64,000 nt of DNA from Eupeodes corollae. Lineage: Eukaryota > Arthropoda > Insecta > Diptera > Syrphidae. The notes beneath the pieces are model-generated. The model searched no databases and had not been told where the DNA came from. It saw only the letters and a program-made list of their open reading frames with translations. Position 1 is the stretch's first letter. Each line of letters starts with the position of its first letter. Location: NCBI RefSeq assembly GCF_945859685.1, contig NC_079147.1, forward strand, positions 85,118,315 through 85,182,314. The letters run 5' to 3'. The translations under genes and the position numbers were made by a program. Below are positions 53,678 through 64,000 of this stretch, one piece after another.

Positions 53678-54600
53678 TTCCACAAAAATGCACGAAAGCA
53701 TTGAGTAAACAATTAAGAACTATATTTTGTTATTATTAAAAAAAAAACAAATTATTCATGAGTCTTGTGATAAATCAATTATTTGCTTTTTATTAAGCGT
53801 AAACGATGTTAGTATTTTTTATTTTGTTTCCGTTGTTTCAATTTTTAAGTTATTTTTTATTTGTTTAATTAATTTTGTTCTTGGTTGAGAACGAATATTA
53901 TTAATTGTTTATAGGAGGAACAAAAACGCACAGAGAGTTAGAATTAAGCAATTTACAAAGGCATTGAGTTGGTTGGTCGAAAAATATTTGCTTTCAGTTA
54001 AAAGAAGAAGCTTATTATGTAAAGCAAACTGATTTATATTTATTTAAATTTATTGTTTATGCAACTTATATTTATTTATTGGTGATATTTTATCTATGGA
54101 AACATAATAATTGTTTATGCAAAAGCGCATGGCTAAGATTTAAGAATACATTATCAATATCAATCAAAGCCAACGAAAATTATATTTGTAATTTATAATT
54201 AAGTAATTATTTAATTTATATAAGAAAAAAGTAATTTCGAAACGAGCTAAGATGCAATAGCTGTGATTTATGAATAGATTGAAAACTTATAAAATAGGTG
54301 CTCAGAAAAAAAGTAGTAAAGAAACAAAACTAACTTATTTTTAATGCTAACATTTATATAGTTGTTAAAGTTTCTATGTACAAGCTTTTTTGTGCTTCAA
54401 TGAATAATAATGTTTTTTGTGTGCTAATAATTTACTTGTTAGTGAACCATTGTTTTGAAATATTTGCATGGTTATTTAAAGGCTCCAAAATTCCTATACT
54501 TTTTATGCTCCTAATAATGTTATTTGAACAAATTAATGGACACAGAATTAGTTTATAGGCTTAAAGAAGTTAAAAAAAACAGAAGCTGCTAATAAAATCT
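53678..54600 (+). other. TTLL5 3' UTR and downstream AT-rich sequence
   Basis: AT-rich, repeat-free sequence follows the stop codon. An AATAAA at 54591-54596 is a candidate polyadenylation signal. None is seen in the first 100 bases after the stop, so a long 3' UTR is likely. Its exact end cannot be determined from sequence. Confidence 0.4.
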
Positions 54601-55155
54601 CAGTTAAGGTACTTCACTAGGCGTTTCGATTTCAAACGAAGATAGTTTTCCATTCTTTGCATAATAACTTTTAAAATCGACTTATTTCGTATTTTATGAA
54701 AAATGCATATCAAAAGAAGATTGATTTATCAGAGAACTGGAACTTGGGCATAATTTTTGCTAGCGTACCAAAATTTATCATTGATCTCATATATTAAACT
54801 CATATCCTTACAAAGATTTCCTACTCAGAAATTTCTTTTGCATGCCCTACGTCCTATTGAATGTTTATCAGTTTTGATTCAGCGGTAAAAATGTTGTCAT
54901 TGATTTCGTTTTATTATATAAATTGTAGATTTAAATTGTGTCAACCAATGTCGCTTATAAGTTTTTTTCTGCATTTTCAATATTTGTTTGTATTGTTTGC
55001 TTTTCAAATGTTTGGCCTTTTTGATTCTCATAAATGTCTGTAGTGCACACTGCATTATTGGTTTTCAAAATATCTGCGGTTAAAATGTCCATGGTACTTA
55101 AGACTACCGACATTGAAACAGTGCCTATGGAGCTTATGCTTTCCTTAGAACGTTC
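54601..55155. other. no recognised feature
   Basis: Only short T-rich frames are present. Confidence 0.45.
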
Positions 55156-55159
55156 ATAC

Positions 55160-55745
55160 AATTCAAATTATTTCAGAACCTTTTGTTCCTCAATCTGGTG
55201 TTCCCCAGGGAAGCCATCTTGGCCCTTTTCTGTTCATCCTGTCTATTAACGACGTATCGTCATGCCTACGTTCAAGTGAAGTTCTCGTTTTTTTCTGATG
55301 ACGTGAACATTTTTAAGTTTATAAAGCCCACACGTGATCGTATCCTTTTACAAGCCGATATTGATAGTTTCACATTTTAGTGTGGAAAAAATAGCCCTGC
55401 CCTCAACCCTTTAAAATGCCAGGCGATAACTTTTACTAAAAAACGAATCGTTAGTGTATTTGATTATTATATATCACAGCAAAAACTCTGTCGCGATTCC
55501 ACATTTAAAGATTTAGGTGTTCATTTCTGTTCCAACTTAGAGTTTACACATCACATTAATTTTATTGTCAATAAGGCAAGTTCTATGCTTGGTTTTAAAA
55601 AACGCTGGGCAAAGGAGTTCAATGATCCCTATGTTAGTCTTTCTTTGTATGATTGCCATGTTCGTCCTCATCTTGCATATGCTTCGTAATGATTAAAATC
55701 ATTGTTTAGAACCAGTGCTCCACTATCGTAAACGTCTTTATTTTA
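55160..55745 (+). mobile_element. Jockey-like LINE reverse transcriptase relic
   Basis: The plus strand reads SGVPQGSHLGPFLFILSIND (motif B, 55190-55250), then SCLRSSEVLV. A one-base shift follows, then SDDVNIFKFIKPTRDRILLQ (motif C region, ADD changed to SDD). Next are NPLKCQAITFTKK, STFKDLGVHFCSNLEFTHHI and YVSLSLYDCHVRPHLAYAS. The N-terminal RT motifs and the endonuclease are missing. Wording differs from the 45.6-kb relic, so this is a different LINE lineage. Confidence 0.82.
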
Positions 55746-56520
55746 TCTTTTATTGTTCTGTATTAATTCATGTTAAACTAAAAACTAACACATGCACTTA
55801 TGATGGGGCTCTGATAGTAGTTTGAAGCTAGCTATAAGCTAACTACTTTCTAAAATTCTGAAATGTAATGTCCATACGATTTGACTTCTTTAAACAAACA
55901 AAATGTTTACCTACATATATTGCACGTTTGAGATTTAAGTTTATTTCTTGACAAATTGTCCATGGTTTAAAAGTTATTGCATGCTGCACTTATCTGTGTC
56001 CATAACTGTATTTTCTAACAATTTATTATTGCACATTCAAAAATATTGCTCAACCGAGTTCTAATATCCTGGACCCTCATATTTGAGAGTCTTATAAACC
56101 GAAGTTTTATCTCAGAGTGAGATCTAAATCAGAGTTCTAAAGCTCGATTAAAAAATAAGTTAGTACTCAACCGAGTTAATTTTTCAATAAAGCGAGTTTT
56201 AGAGACTAGACATTTTTCAAGGTATTGCATGTTAGTGCTTGAAATAAAATAATCAAGAAACCCGTTCAACTTTAAAAGACCATTTTAATGGATGTAGTTC
56301 TTTTCCAAAGTTGTATTTATTGAATGTGTAATAAATCATATAAATATTCCATAACTTCTTGTTTTTAAGGAGTTGAAACATATGAAATTCATACAAAAAT
56401 TATGATTATGATTATGATTGATTATTGCTTAATAAGCTATTAATTAAATTCCATTTTTGATTCACCCGATCATTCATGAAATTACTAAAATTGTGAATGT
56501 AAGCGAAAAAGTTATCAAAA
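55746..56520. other. no recognised feature
   Basis: AT-rich DNA without coding or repeat structure that I can define. Confidence 0.45.
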
Positions 56521-56996
56521 ACATTGGGCAGGTTCAGACAACGTAAGGGACTTCATTTGCAGTCAACTGCATTCCTTGAACGTATACATTTTATAAACTT
56601 CATAAACTTCAAACTCAGAACTTTACTTCCCTAACTTCCACCTTCAGTTTACCGTACGAAAACTACCAAAAACTTCAGTGTCTACAAAACACTACTCAGG
56701 CAAACTACAAGTCCATCCCAATTTGCATTTTGTATTGTAAAGAAATATTACTTATTTCTTTTCCAATTTGACGAGAAACCCTTTAACACAAAATATTAAA
56801 TGAATAAAGGAATAAAGTTTAACTTTCAGTTAATTAAAAAAACATTATCGGTTTTCATTCTGACATAAGTTGACTTGATAGTTAGGGAAATTTTTATTGA
56901 CTAACTTTCCAGTCAAGTTTCCAATAAAGTTGCCTTAATTTCACGGTTCAGATACTACTTTCAAGTCCTTATGTCGCATGAACGTGCCCATTGTTA
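56521..56996. mobile_element. MITE-like element with about 33-bp inverted ends
   Basis: The left end ATTGGGCAGGTTCAGACAAC continues GTAAGGGACTT. The right end, read as complement, is AATGGGCACGTTCATGCGAC and then ATAAGGACTT, so about 25 of 31 positions pair. At about 475 bp with no ORF it fits a non-autonomous DNA transposon. A partial relative lies at 42294-42455. No target duplication could be settled, and the superfamily is unknown. Confidence 0.68.
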
Positions 56997-57240
56997 AAAA
57001 GTTCTTTGTAACTGGCTATCAAATTTAACTTTTCGTGAGGTTTTTGATGACCAAAGTTAGAATTCGACTTCAAAAGTAATCAAAAACTTTTTTAAATCCA
57101 AAAAAATCTTATATTAGACTTTTTGAAACTATGTAAAATTATGAATTCGTGTTTTTTCAACTTTTTCGAATCTATAATCTTAATCTTTAAAAATTAGTTT
57201 GAATATTATCAGTATTTCTTACAATTTTCGAAAAAAATCC

Positions 57241-57573
57241 TTGGTCCTGATTACGAGGTTAGCGGCGGATTGTTTTAAAATTTTATATTTTTTATAAATT
57301 ATAAGAAAATTAAAATAAAGCAAGATCACATTTTTATATAATTACAATTGAGAAAGAATCCAGGAAATCGAACAGTAAATAATAATAAACACTTTCGGCT
57401 GTGAATCCGCCAAAAAAAAACCTGTCGGATTTCAAATCGCCAACAACATTATGACATTTTAAATTCGCCTTCGAATTCGTTAATTGGTCGAATTCAAAAC
57501 GAGGAAGGCGTGAGCGGAAGCAATAATTGAAAAATGGCAAAACGATTCCCCGCGAATCCCATAATCAGGCCCC
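57241..57573. mobile_element. second MITE-like element, imperfect inverted ends
   Basis: The left end is GGTCCTGATTACGAGGTTAG, then CGGCGGATT. The complement of the right end is GGGCCTGATTATGGGATTCG, then CGGGGAATC. About two thirds of positions pair over 29 bp. CCTT occurs just outside both ends and could be a 4-bp target duplication. The interior is AT-rich and non-coding. Confidence 0.5.
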
Positions 57574-60340
57574 TTAGTTACTTTTTAGACTTCGCTTTTA
57601 AAAACGCTAAATCTTTATTTTGAGCTTTAAAAATGTGTATTTTTTTGTAGATAGTTTAATTCATAATCAGCTTCAAAAACTAACTATAAACCGTATTTTT
57701 CAAAACTATGGTCAATTCCGGGTCATAAAGACTCAAAAGTCATCTCATAACTAATGAGAGTTTTTGGAAAATAGATAATTCTGAGGTTCTGTCCGGAAGA
57801 AGAGTAACCACTTGGATCTGTAGATAATACTAGTTCTGTATGTCCTGTCAAGAGAAGGGATTTTGTTTATCTTAAAATCAAATGAGACAAACAACAAAAA
57901 CACTAATTTGTAAAAAGACACCAAATTTAAATAAACATATAATTGAAAAAATAATTTAAAGAAAGTGAAATCGTTGGTTTTTTTAATTTTATATGTTTTT
58001 AATAATATCTTCCCAAGTACATTGATAGTTTTCAATCTCTCCCCAATAACCAGCTCATGCTCATTAATTTTATACATCAATTTCAATATTAAAACATCAA
58101 GTCGTAAGTTCATGTGGAACCTAAGCATACCTTTTTATCTTATGTTATAATGAAACATCCTGGAGCGTCTTGTGGAATTCTATGTTTTTTACCCTCATGT
58201 TCTATTTCCTTAATCACAGTTTATTTATTTTTTTATTTCATTTTTAAAATTGTTTTCTTTTTAATTATAAATTATATTTCTAATCTAATTCAATAATTAT
58301 TTATTTAACATGATCTTATCACAAACAAATTATTGTTTAATTTTACATTAGTTATTATTATTTCCTTCTATTAAGTATTGTAATACTGATATTCATATAT
58401 CTCCAGCGCTTAATTGTTTTATTTAAATTTAAACTGAATGCTGATACGTTGGCTTAGGTCCTTTGAAGCTCTTTATATTTATTAATTATTTAATTTAGCT
58501 CATTTTTTATTACGTTTCATACTTTGATTTTATATGTAACAAAATTATAATTTCTAGCGTCAATTTATTTCTAAAATGTTTAAAATAAAAAAACCAAAGA
58601 ACAAACCCATCCTGTTCCTTAAAGAAAAATCCAATTTCCTAACCATTTTAACAAATAAAATAAACTTATATTTATAATTAAACACTAACATTACCTGCCT
58701 TAAGAGAAATGAATAAAAAAGTATAAAAATAAAAGAAACATAAGCATTGCATTTTTTTGTAACTTAATTATGTATTAAAAACAAAAATGCATTCCACTAG
58801 ATTTGAAATACAAAAGAAATGTAAATTGAATATTTATGAATAAAAAACAAAAAACTTAATCTTAAAAACTAATTCCAATGCATCACTGGTTTAAATCTAG
58901 TCATTTTATCTAATTGTTTTAATATTTCATAGAATTAAATTTAACAAAAATTAAAAACAAAAACTTAACTTATTTTCTTAGAATATAAAATAAATACACA
59001 TTTTTTTCTAAAGTTAAATAATAAAAATCACACCAAAAAATAATTATAACGAATATATATCTAAAAACCTAAACTCACACAAACTATTTATGAAAAATTA
59101 CGAGTGTTTTATTTTGTATTAAGTAAAAATGTGATAAATCAATTGCTTATGCAACGGACTATTTTCATTCAAAAAATAATGCTTATTTAAAAAACAAACA
59201 GTAATAGTGAAAATATATAACTAACATTAAATCGATACAAATTATTAATTACAAAATAAACTAATAGAAAAACTTAAAAGCACCGATGTTGCTTAGATTT
59301 TCTTTATATGTAAATCATTTTTAAAAATCGTCTTTTTTTCTTATTTATAATCTTTTAAAATCTCAAATTAGTAATAAATTAAATTTGTTAAGCTGTAGCG
59401 TCTTACTAAAAAATATTAAAACAAAACATATTTATATGAATATATATTTTTAATATATATAAGAATAAGACATAATATTTTTTATACTTGTATATTTTTA
59501 AACTCACATACAAAATATTTTAAATAATCGAAAAAGAAAAACATAAAACCATTGCCATTTCGATTCGCTTTAAATGGATTTGAAATTAGTCGTGAACAAA
59601 AAATTAAATACAAAACAAAACAAAATTATAATTTGACAAAAATAAGCTTAAAAACAGAGTAAAACTTATAAGTGCACAAATTTTAATGAAATTATAGGTT
59701 CTATTTCAAAACATGACATTTTCTTATGTAGTACATACATAAATTAAATATTAATTCAAATACTTAATTAAAATAAAAAAAATTAACAAAACAATGCACA
59801 ATCAAGAGCTACATCATAAATACAATGAAAATTTAAATTATAAAATTGTAATTATTAATAATTTTATTAAAAACATTTATGCTTGAATTAAGAGAAATTT
59901 ACGACACGAAGTATGTAATATAGTATAAATATTATGAGTTCTAGAATGCGTTATGTTTTTGTCATTACGCTGAATTATATATTATATATACATAGATATA
60001 AATGTAATTGAAATTTACTACAAATTTTGTGAAACTAATAAATTTAATTATTAAATTGAATAAAGCAAGATTTTCAACTGCAATTTATGAAAGTTTTGTT
60101 TTAATTTTCTATGATCTAGTAGTTGCTTGATACAATTTAAAATTAGAAAGGTACAAAAAAGGTGTAATGAAAACTTCTACCGAATCACAATCTTAAAACC
60201 CTTTTATAAATACAAAACCTCTAAAACATCAGTTTTTAGAATATTTTGCCAAAAATGAGCCTTTCACAATTATATTTTCATTCAATTCAAAACTGTATAA
60301 GCATACTCCAAGTTCATGTTTCCTAAACTTGATTTTAAAT
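57574..60340. other. long AT-rich desert
   Basis: Composition is extreme, with only A/T-driven short frames. A 125-codon minus-strand frame at 57751-58128 is Lys/Phe/Leu-rich with no domain signature. No repeats with defined ends, RNA genes or exons were recognised. Confidence 0.5.
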
Positions 60341-60399
60341 TAAACATCAAACTTAATTAAATGACCAACATTTTGGCTCTATTACCTCAAAAATTGTAT

Positions 60400-60870
60400 G
60401 GCAGACAGTAGGTCTAATTTTGAATACCCGGTCAACAGTGAGACAAATGTTGGCTTCTAATTGATTAGTCATTGCTATTTTATAAGCATAGACCAGATAT
60501 TTAAAGTAACACCAACAACATGTCTGCTTAATTGCAAGAGACATTTCCTGGCGGCGTAATTTTTCGCTGTAGTGATATCAACTGGCCAACAAAATCATGC
60601 GGAAGACCGTGTTTATGCAGATACATCTTTAACTCTTGAGCACTGAATCACCAACATTCGTCAAGTTATAGCTTAGATACCGCCCAATATGTGTCAAAAA
60701 GTAGTCGAAAATTAACTCAAAACAATCGATGCTTCCAACAATTCGATAGGTGGTCATTTAAATGAAGTGTGTTTCACACAGAATGTCAACATTCAAACTT
60801 TATAATAAAAAAGAAATATCATATTTTATATGTGTTTTATTAACGTTTACTGTTGAAACCGCAAAGTGTT
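60400..60870 (+). mobile_element. mariner-like transposase C-terminal relic
   Basis: Plus-strand text, in several frames, corresponds to ISRRGDINWPxRSCDLTP (60545-60605), then GRPCLCRYIF (eroded KDRVYADK), SLDTAQYVSKSSRKLTQNN and a final FDRWSF (60745), matching the C-terminal order of the relic at 384-1135 (there ending CNNSRGG). All catalytic boxes are eroded. Confidence 0.55.
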
Positions 60871-60924
60871 TAACTGTGTGTATAATCTTACTCTTCCCCA
60901 TACATTGAAATTAATTACTCACCT

Positions 60925-61160
60925 CTTTAATACTATTAAAACGACTGGAGTTTTCCTGCTAGTTGGAAACTATCGAAAGTTCGTAAAAAAAATCTGATTG
61001 TACAAATAAGACGTTACTTGAATCAAGCCACCGAGTTAACTGTGTCGGCTCGTAGTTGTCTACGGAATGCATCCTTATTCAGAAACAGAATTTCAGTTCG
61101 AGGTAGCCTTCATCTAAAGAACTTTAATAGAAATCCGCCGACGCAAGCATTGCGATGAAT
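60925..61160 (+). mobile_element. possible LINE RT N-terminal fragment
   Basis: Plus-strand text gives GVFPASWKLSKVRKKN after one frame change near 60950, resembling the FPxxWKxAKVxPIPK block before RT motif 0/1 in Jockey-type LINEs. Only this block is convincing. Confidence 0.35.
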
Positions 61161-61197
61161 ATACGTAATATGTTAATGTCAGGCAGATATGTGCAAA

Positions 61198-63960
61198 TTA
61201 ACTGATATATCGAAAATGTTTTTTTTTCGATAATTTGTTATAAAATAAACCACATTTGCGTTTTGAACCATGAATAGAATCCATGAAATACTTACCTACA
61301 AAAATCACCCGAAGAATTTTTCTCGCGAAGCATCCTAAGACGCTCTCATCTTTCTTTGACAGGGTCCAGGCCTCAGCGCCATAAATGAGAACCGGGATGA
61401 TGAGTGTCTTAAAGATGGTGATTTTAGATACTCGAGAGAGGACTTTACTTTTATCCGAGTAATTGGATGGTCCTTTGGAAGATGGTGCCTCTAGTGTTAA
61501 CGGTTGAGTTTTGCACAATTCTTTCCAGAACGATGTTGAAGAAATCGCATGACAGTGCATCGCCTTGTCTAAAACCTTTTTAGACATCAATTGCATCGGT
61601 GAGATCTTTTCCGACCTTGATAGAGCAGCGTGCATTCTCCATCGTCATTCTGCACAAACGGATAAGTTTGACACGGATGCCAAAACTAGACCTTGCTCTG
61701 TAGAGCTCTTCCCTATGGATGGTGTCATACGCAGCTTTAAAATCGATAAAGGGATGGTGGGTATCGATTTGGAGTTCCTGGGTTCTTTCCAAGATCTGCC
61801 GTAGTGTGAATATTTGGTCGATAGTGGACTTTCCTGGTCCGAGCCACACTGATAAGGACCAATCAGTTTGTTGACGAACGGCTTCAGACGTTCACATAAT
61901 ACGGCAGAGAGGATCTTATATGCAATGTTAAGGAGACTGATGCCTCTGTAGTTGACGCAATTTAGAGCGTCTCCTTTCTTATGTATAGGGCATACTATGC
62001 TGAGATTCCACCAATCGGGCATGCTTTCTTCTGACCATATTTTGTAGATGAGTTGGTGCATGCTCCGTACCAAGTCATCGCGCGCTGCTTTAAATAGTTT
62101 GGCAGCGATGCCGTCAGCTCAGCAGCTCTGTTTAACTTCAGTTCAGATATAGTTATCTTCGTCTAGGTCGGGTAGGCGGGATTTTTGATCTGCGTCATCT
62201 ACGTTGAGTTCTTCTATCCCCCTTACGGCGGAATTCGGTTCGTCATCGCCGTTATATAATTTGGAGAAGTGGTCTTTAAATATTCTCAACATCGACAGCG
62301 GTTCTACTACGATGTTTCCCTAATCGTTTTTATAGGCTTCGGTTCGTGGGAAGTTTTTTTACCTTTGGTAAAATTTACGAACTTCATTCCTGTTGTGACA
62401 TCCCTCTATCTCCTCGATCGCACGCTTTTCATGCTCTCTTTTTTTTCATCGAAGAAGCCGGTGTTCCTCTCTCCTCTTCTGCTTGTAGAGCTCGCGAGCA
62501 GCTCTGGTCCTTTTGTGCAGCACCGTTTTGTATGCCTGTTGTTTCGCTGCGTGCGCTTGCCGGCATTCGTCGTCAAACCAGGAGTTTCACTGCGGTGGCC
62601 GTGTGAAACCTAGCACTTCAGAGGCGGGATATCTGATGGCTGCAAGGCTGCTGGATCGGGATATCCCTAGCCGTACCTTGGCTACAACGAGGTAGTGGAC
62701 CGAGTCAATGTTGGCCCCTCTGAATGTTCGGACATCCTGTATACTGGAGAAGTGTCATGCGTCGATCGCAATGTGGTCAATCCGGTTGACGGTTGATTGA
62801 TCAGGAGATTTCCATGTCCCCTTGTGGATATTGAGATGTGTGAACTGCGTACTACCTTCCAGAATGTATCGCCCCGCAGCGAAATCGATCAGCCTTAATC
62901 CGTTGTCGGAGGTGGTGTCGTGCAGGCTGTATCTCCCAATTATGCCACAAAAGATGTCTTCTCTTCCTAGCTTGGCATTCAAATCTCCTAAGACAACTTT
63001 GATGTCATAGCCAGGGCACTGCTCATACATCTTGCCCAAGAGCTCGAGAATATGTCTTTGGTGTCTTCATCTTTCTCCTCTGTTGGGGCATGCGCGCATA
63101 TTAGGCTTATGTTGGCGAATTTAGCCTTGATGCGGGTTGTCGTGATGCGCTCGCTCACATTGTTGAAACTCAAGACTTTTTGCCTGAGTCTAGTTCCAAC
63201 AACAAACCCACACCCAAATAGACGCTGTCTTTGTTCTCGGTAGCAGTCGCCGTAGTATACATCGCAGTCTTTTAGTTTGCGTTTGCCCGGTCCATCCCAT
63301 CGCACTTCTTGGATGACGGTAATATCTGCCTTGCAGCAGTTTAGGGCTTCCGCTAATTGTTCGGCTGCACGTGGTCTGTTAACGGACTTAACATTCCACG
63401 TACATATCGGAAGTTCGTTGTCCTTATTTGGTTTGTCAACAGTGAATTCATCCGTATCCAAGGCTTGTTGATGCTTCGCAACTAAATGTATTTGTTACGT
63501 GGCAAGGAAGTCATCTTGACGGCACAACCCCCAACCTGGAGGGCCAGATCCTTAGCATAACTAGGACGAGGAGCCGGATAAACCGCTCCTTACAGGCCTA
63601 GGCTCCAAATATGGCGAAGAAGCCCTATAAGGTGTTCACTAAGTAGTTCAATCTTACTGGAACAGTAGACGCCACCGTTCATTCCATCTCGAGAATTCAT
63701 CCGCTGCCGTCTGGATAAGGAGAGGTGCCTTAGTGGAAACACTTCTCCCCCCCCCTCTCTCGTTTGGTGCCCCAACAACTTTCTACTGGGGTTAGAACCC
63801 AATCTCCAGTTGAGGTACTAGGCACCCGATGTTCACCGCGGGGAAGTGAGAGTAGGAGTTGATAGACAGAGGTGGGTTTTAAGAAAAACCTGTGGACGCT
63901 TGTGTCCTCTTGAACGCGCATGTCTACCATTTAAACATCCATGAATCCATGAAATGTAGT
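61198..63960 (-). mobile_element. RTE-type LINE, most complete copy (endonuclease plus RT)
   Basis: From right to left on the minus strand there is a 5' region (63930-63470) with short frames. The AP endonuclease follows (63461-62755) with TWNVKSVNRPRAAEQLAEAL, VIQEVRWDGPGK, CAHAPTEEKDEDTKD, VVLGDLNAKLG and VNRIDHIAID. The linker is eroded (62750-62100). The RT (62073-61440) has NYRGISLLNIAYKILSAVLC, STIDQIFTLRQILE and an intact motif A FIDFKAAYDTIHREELY, then GDALSCDFFN-like text. Motif C (YADD) and about 100 following residues are deleted at a join near 61455, before the tail TLIIPVLIYGAEAWTL. Frameshifts are also present, so it is inactive. RTE endonucleases of this type are often mislabelled as craniofacial development protein 2. 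Confidence 0.88.
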
Positions 63961-64000
63961 GTAGTTTAATGTTTGTGAAAAGTGAATTTTTCAATTATAT

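Noticed and set aside
57751..58128. 125-codon minus-strand open frame
   Set aside because: Lys/Leu/Phe-rich translation of AT-rich DNA with no motif, splice context or repeat match.
62988..63461. Resemblance to host gene craniofacial development protein 2
   Set aside because: The similarity is to the RTE retrotransposon endonuclease, which is widely mislabelled this way; RT of the same element follows on the same strand.
1..64000. CRISPR arrays, operons, phage or bacterial elements
   Set aside because: Introns, LINEs, SINEs and hAT/mariner elements show this is insect nuclear DNA. The tandem units at 48.4-50.3 kb have no spacers.

Overview
The window is animal nuclear DNA, most probably from a fly (brachyceran Diptera; the species cannot be fixed from sequence alone). 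It is AT-rich, intron-bearing and packed with decayed transposons of insect type. I can support one conventional gene: a tubulin tyrosine ligase-like glutamylase of the TTLL5 type on the + strand. Its coding exons are 38191-38234, 50664-51485, 51613-51826 and 51887-53677. The four join in frame to a 956-residue protein with an intact TTL catalytic core. A non-coding first exon must lie upstream of 38184; a GC-richer stretch near 25.9-26.84 kb is a candidate.

Almost everything else is mobile-element debris. From 0 to 26 kb there are mariner/Tc1-like relics, several LINE families and a satellite-bearing repeat. One LINE at 5944-9540 (-) is nearly complete. A LOA-type LINE with RNase H (20495-24240) is split by a SINE and an opposite-strand LINE. 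From 27 to 37 kb there are LINEs, RTE-type retrotransposons, tRNA-derived SINEs (one inserted in an RTE ORF with a perfect 13-bp target duplication) and a second copy of the satellite-bearing repeat. The 12.4-kb intron 38235-50663 holds a mariner-like element with a nearly intact transposase, RTE and mariner relics, a 3.04-kb hAT element with an 8-bp target duplication, a jockey relic and the largest satellite-bearing repeat. From 53.7 to 64 kb come the 3' UTR, a LINE relic, two MITE-like elements, a long AT-rich desert, a mariner relic and an RTE element running to the window edge.

The most interesting unexplained structure is the satellite-bearing repeat: three full copies (14570-16379 +, 34726-35940 -, 47777-50473 +) and at least two decayed ones. 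Each begins with a perfect 8-bp-arm palindrome, carries a GTACGTCC-like microsatellite and then about 4, 7 or 12 tandem units of about 175 bp. In the largest copy the units alternate in an A-B dimer pattern. The layout resembles DINE-1/Helentron-associated elements of flies, but no autonomous partner is visible. A second connected story is the tRNA-derived SINE, whose 3' end matches the 3' end of the resident RTE LINE, which suggests mobilisation by that element's reverse transcriptase.
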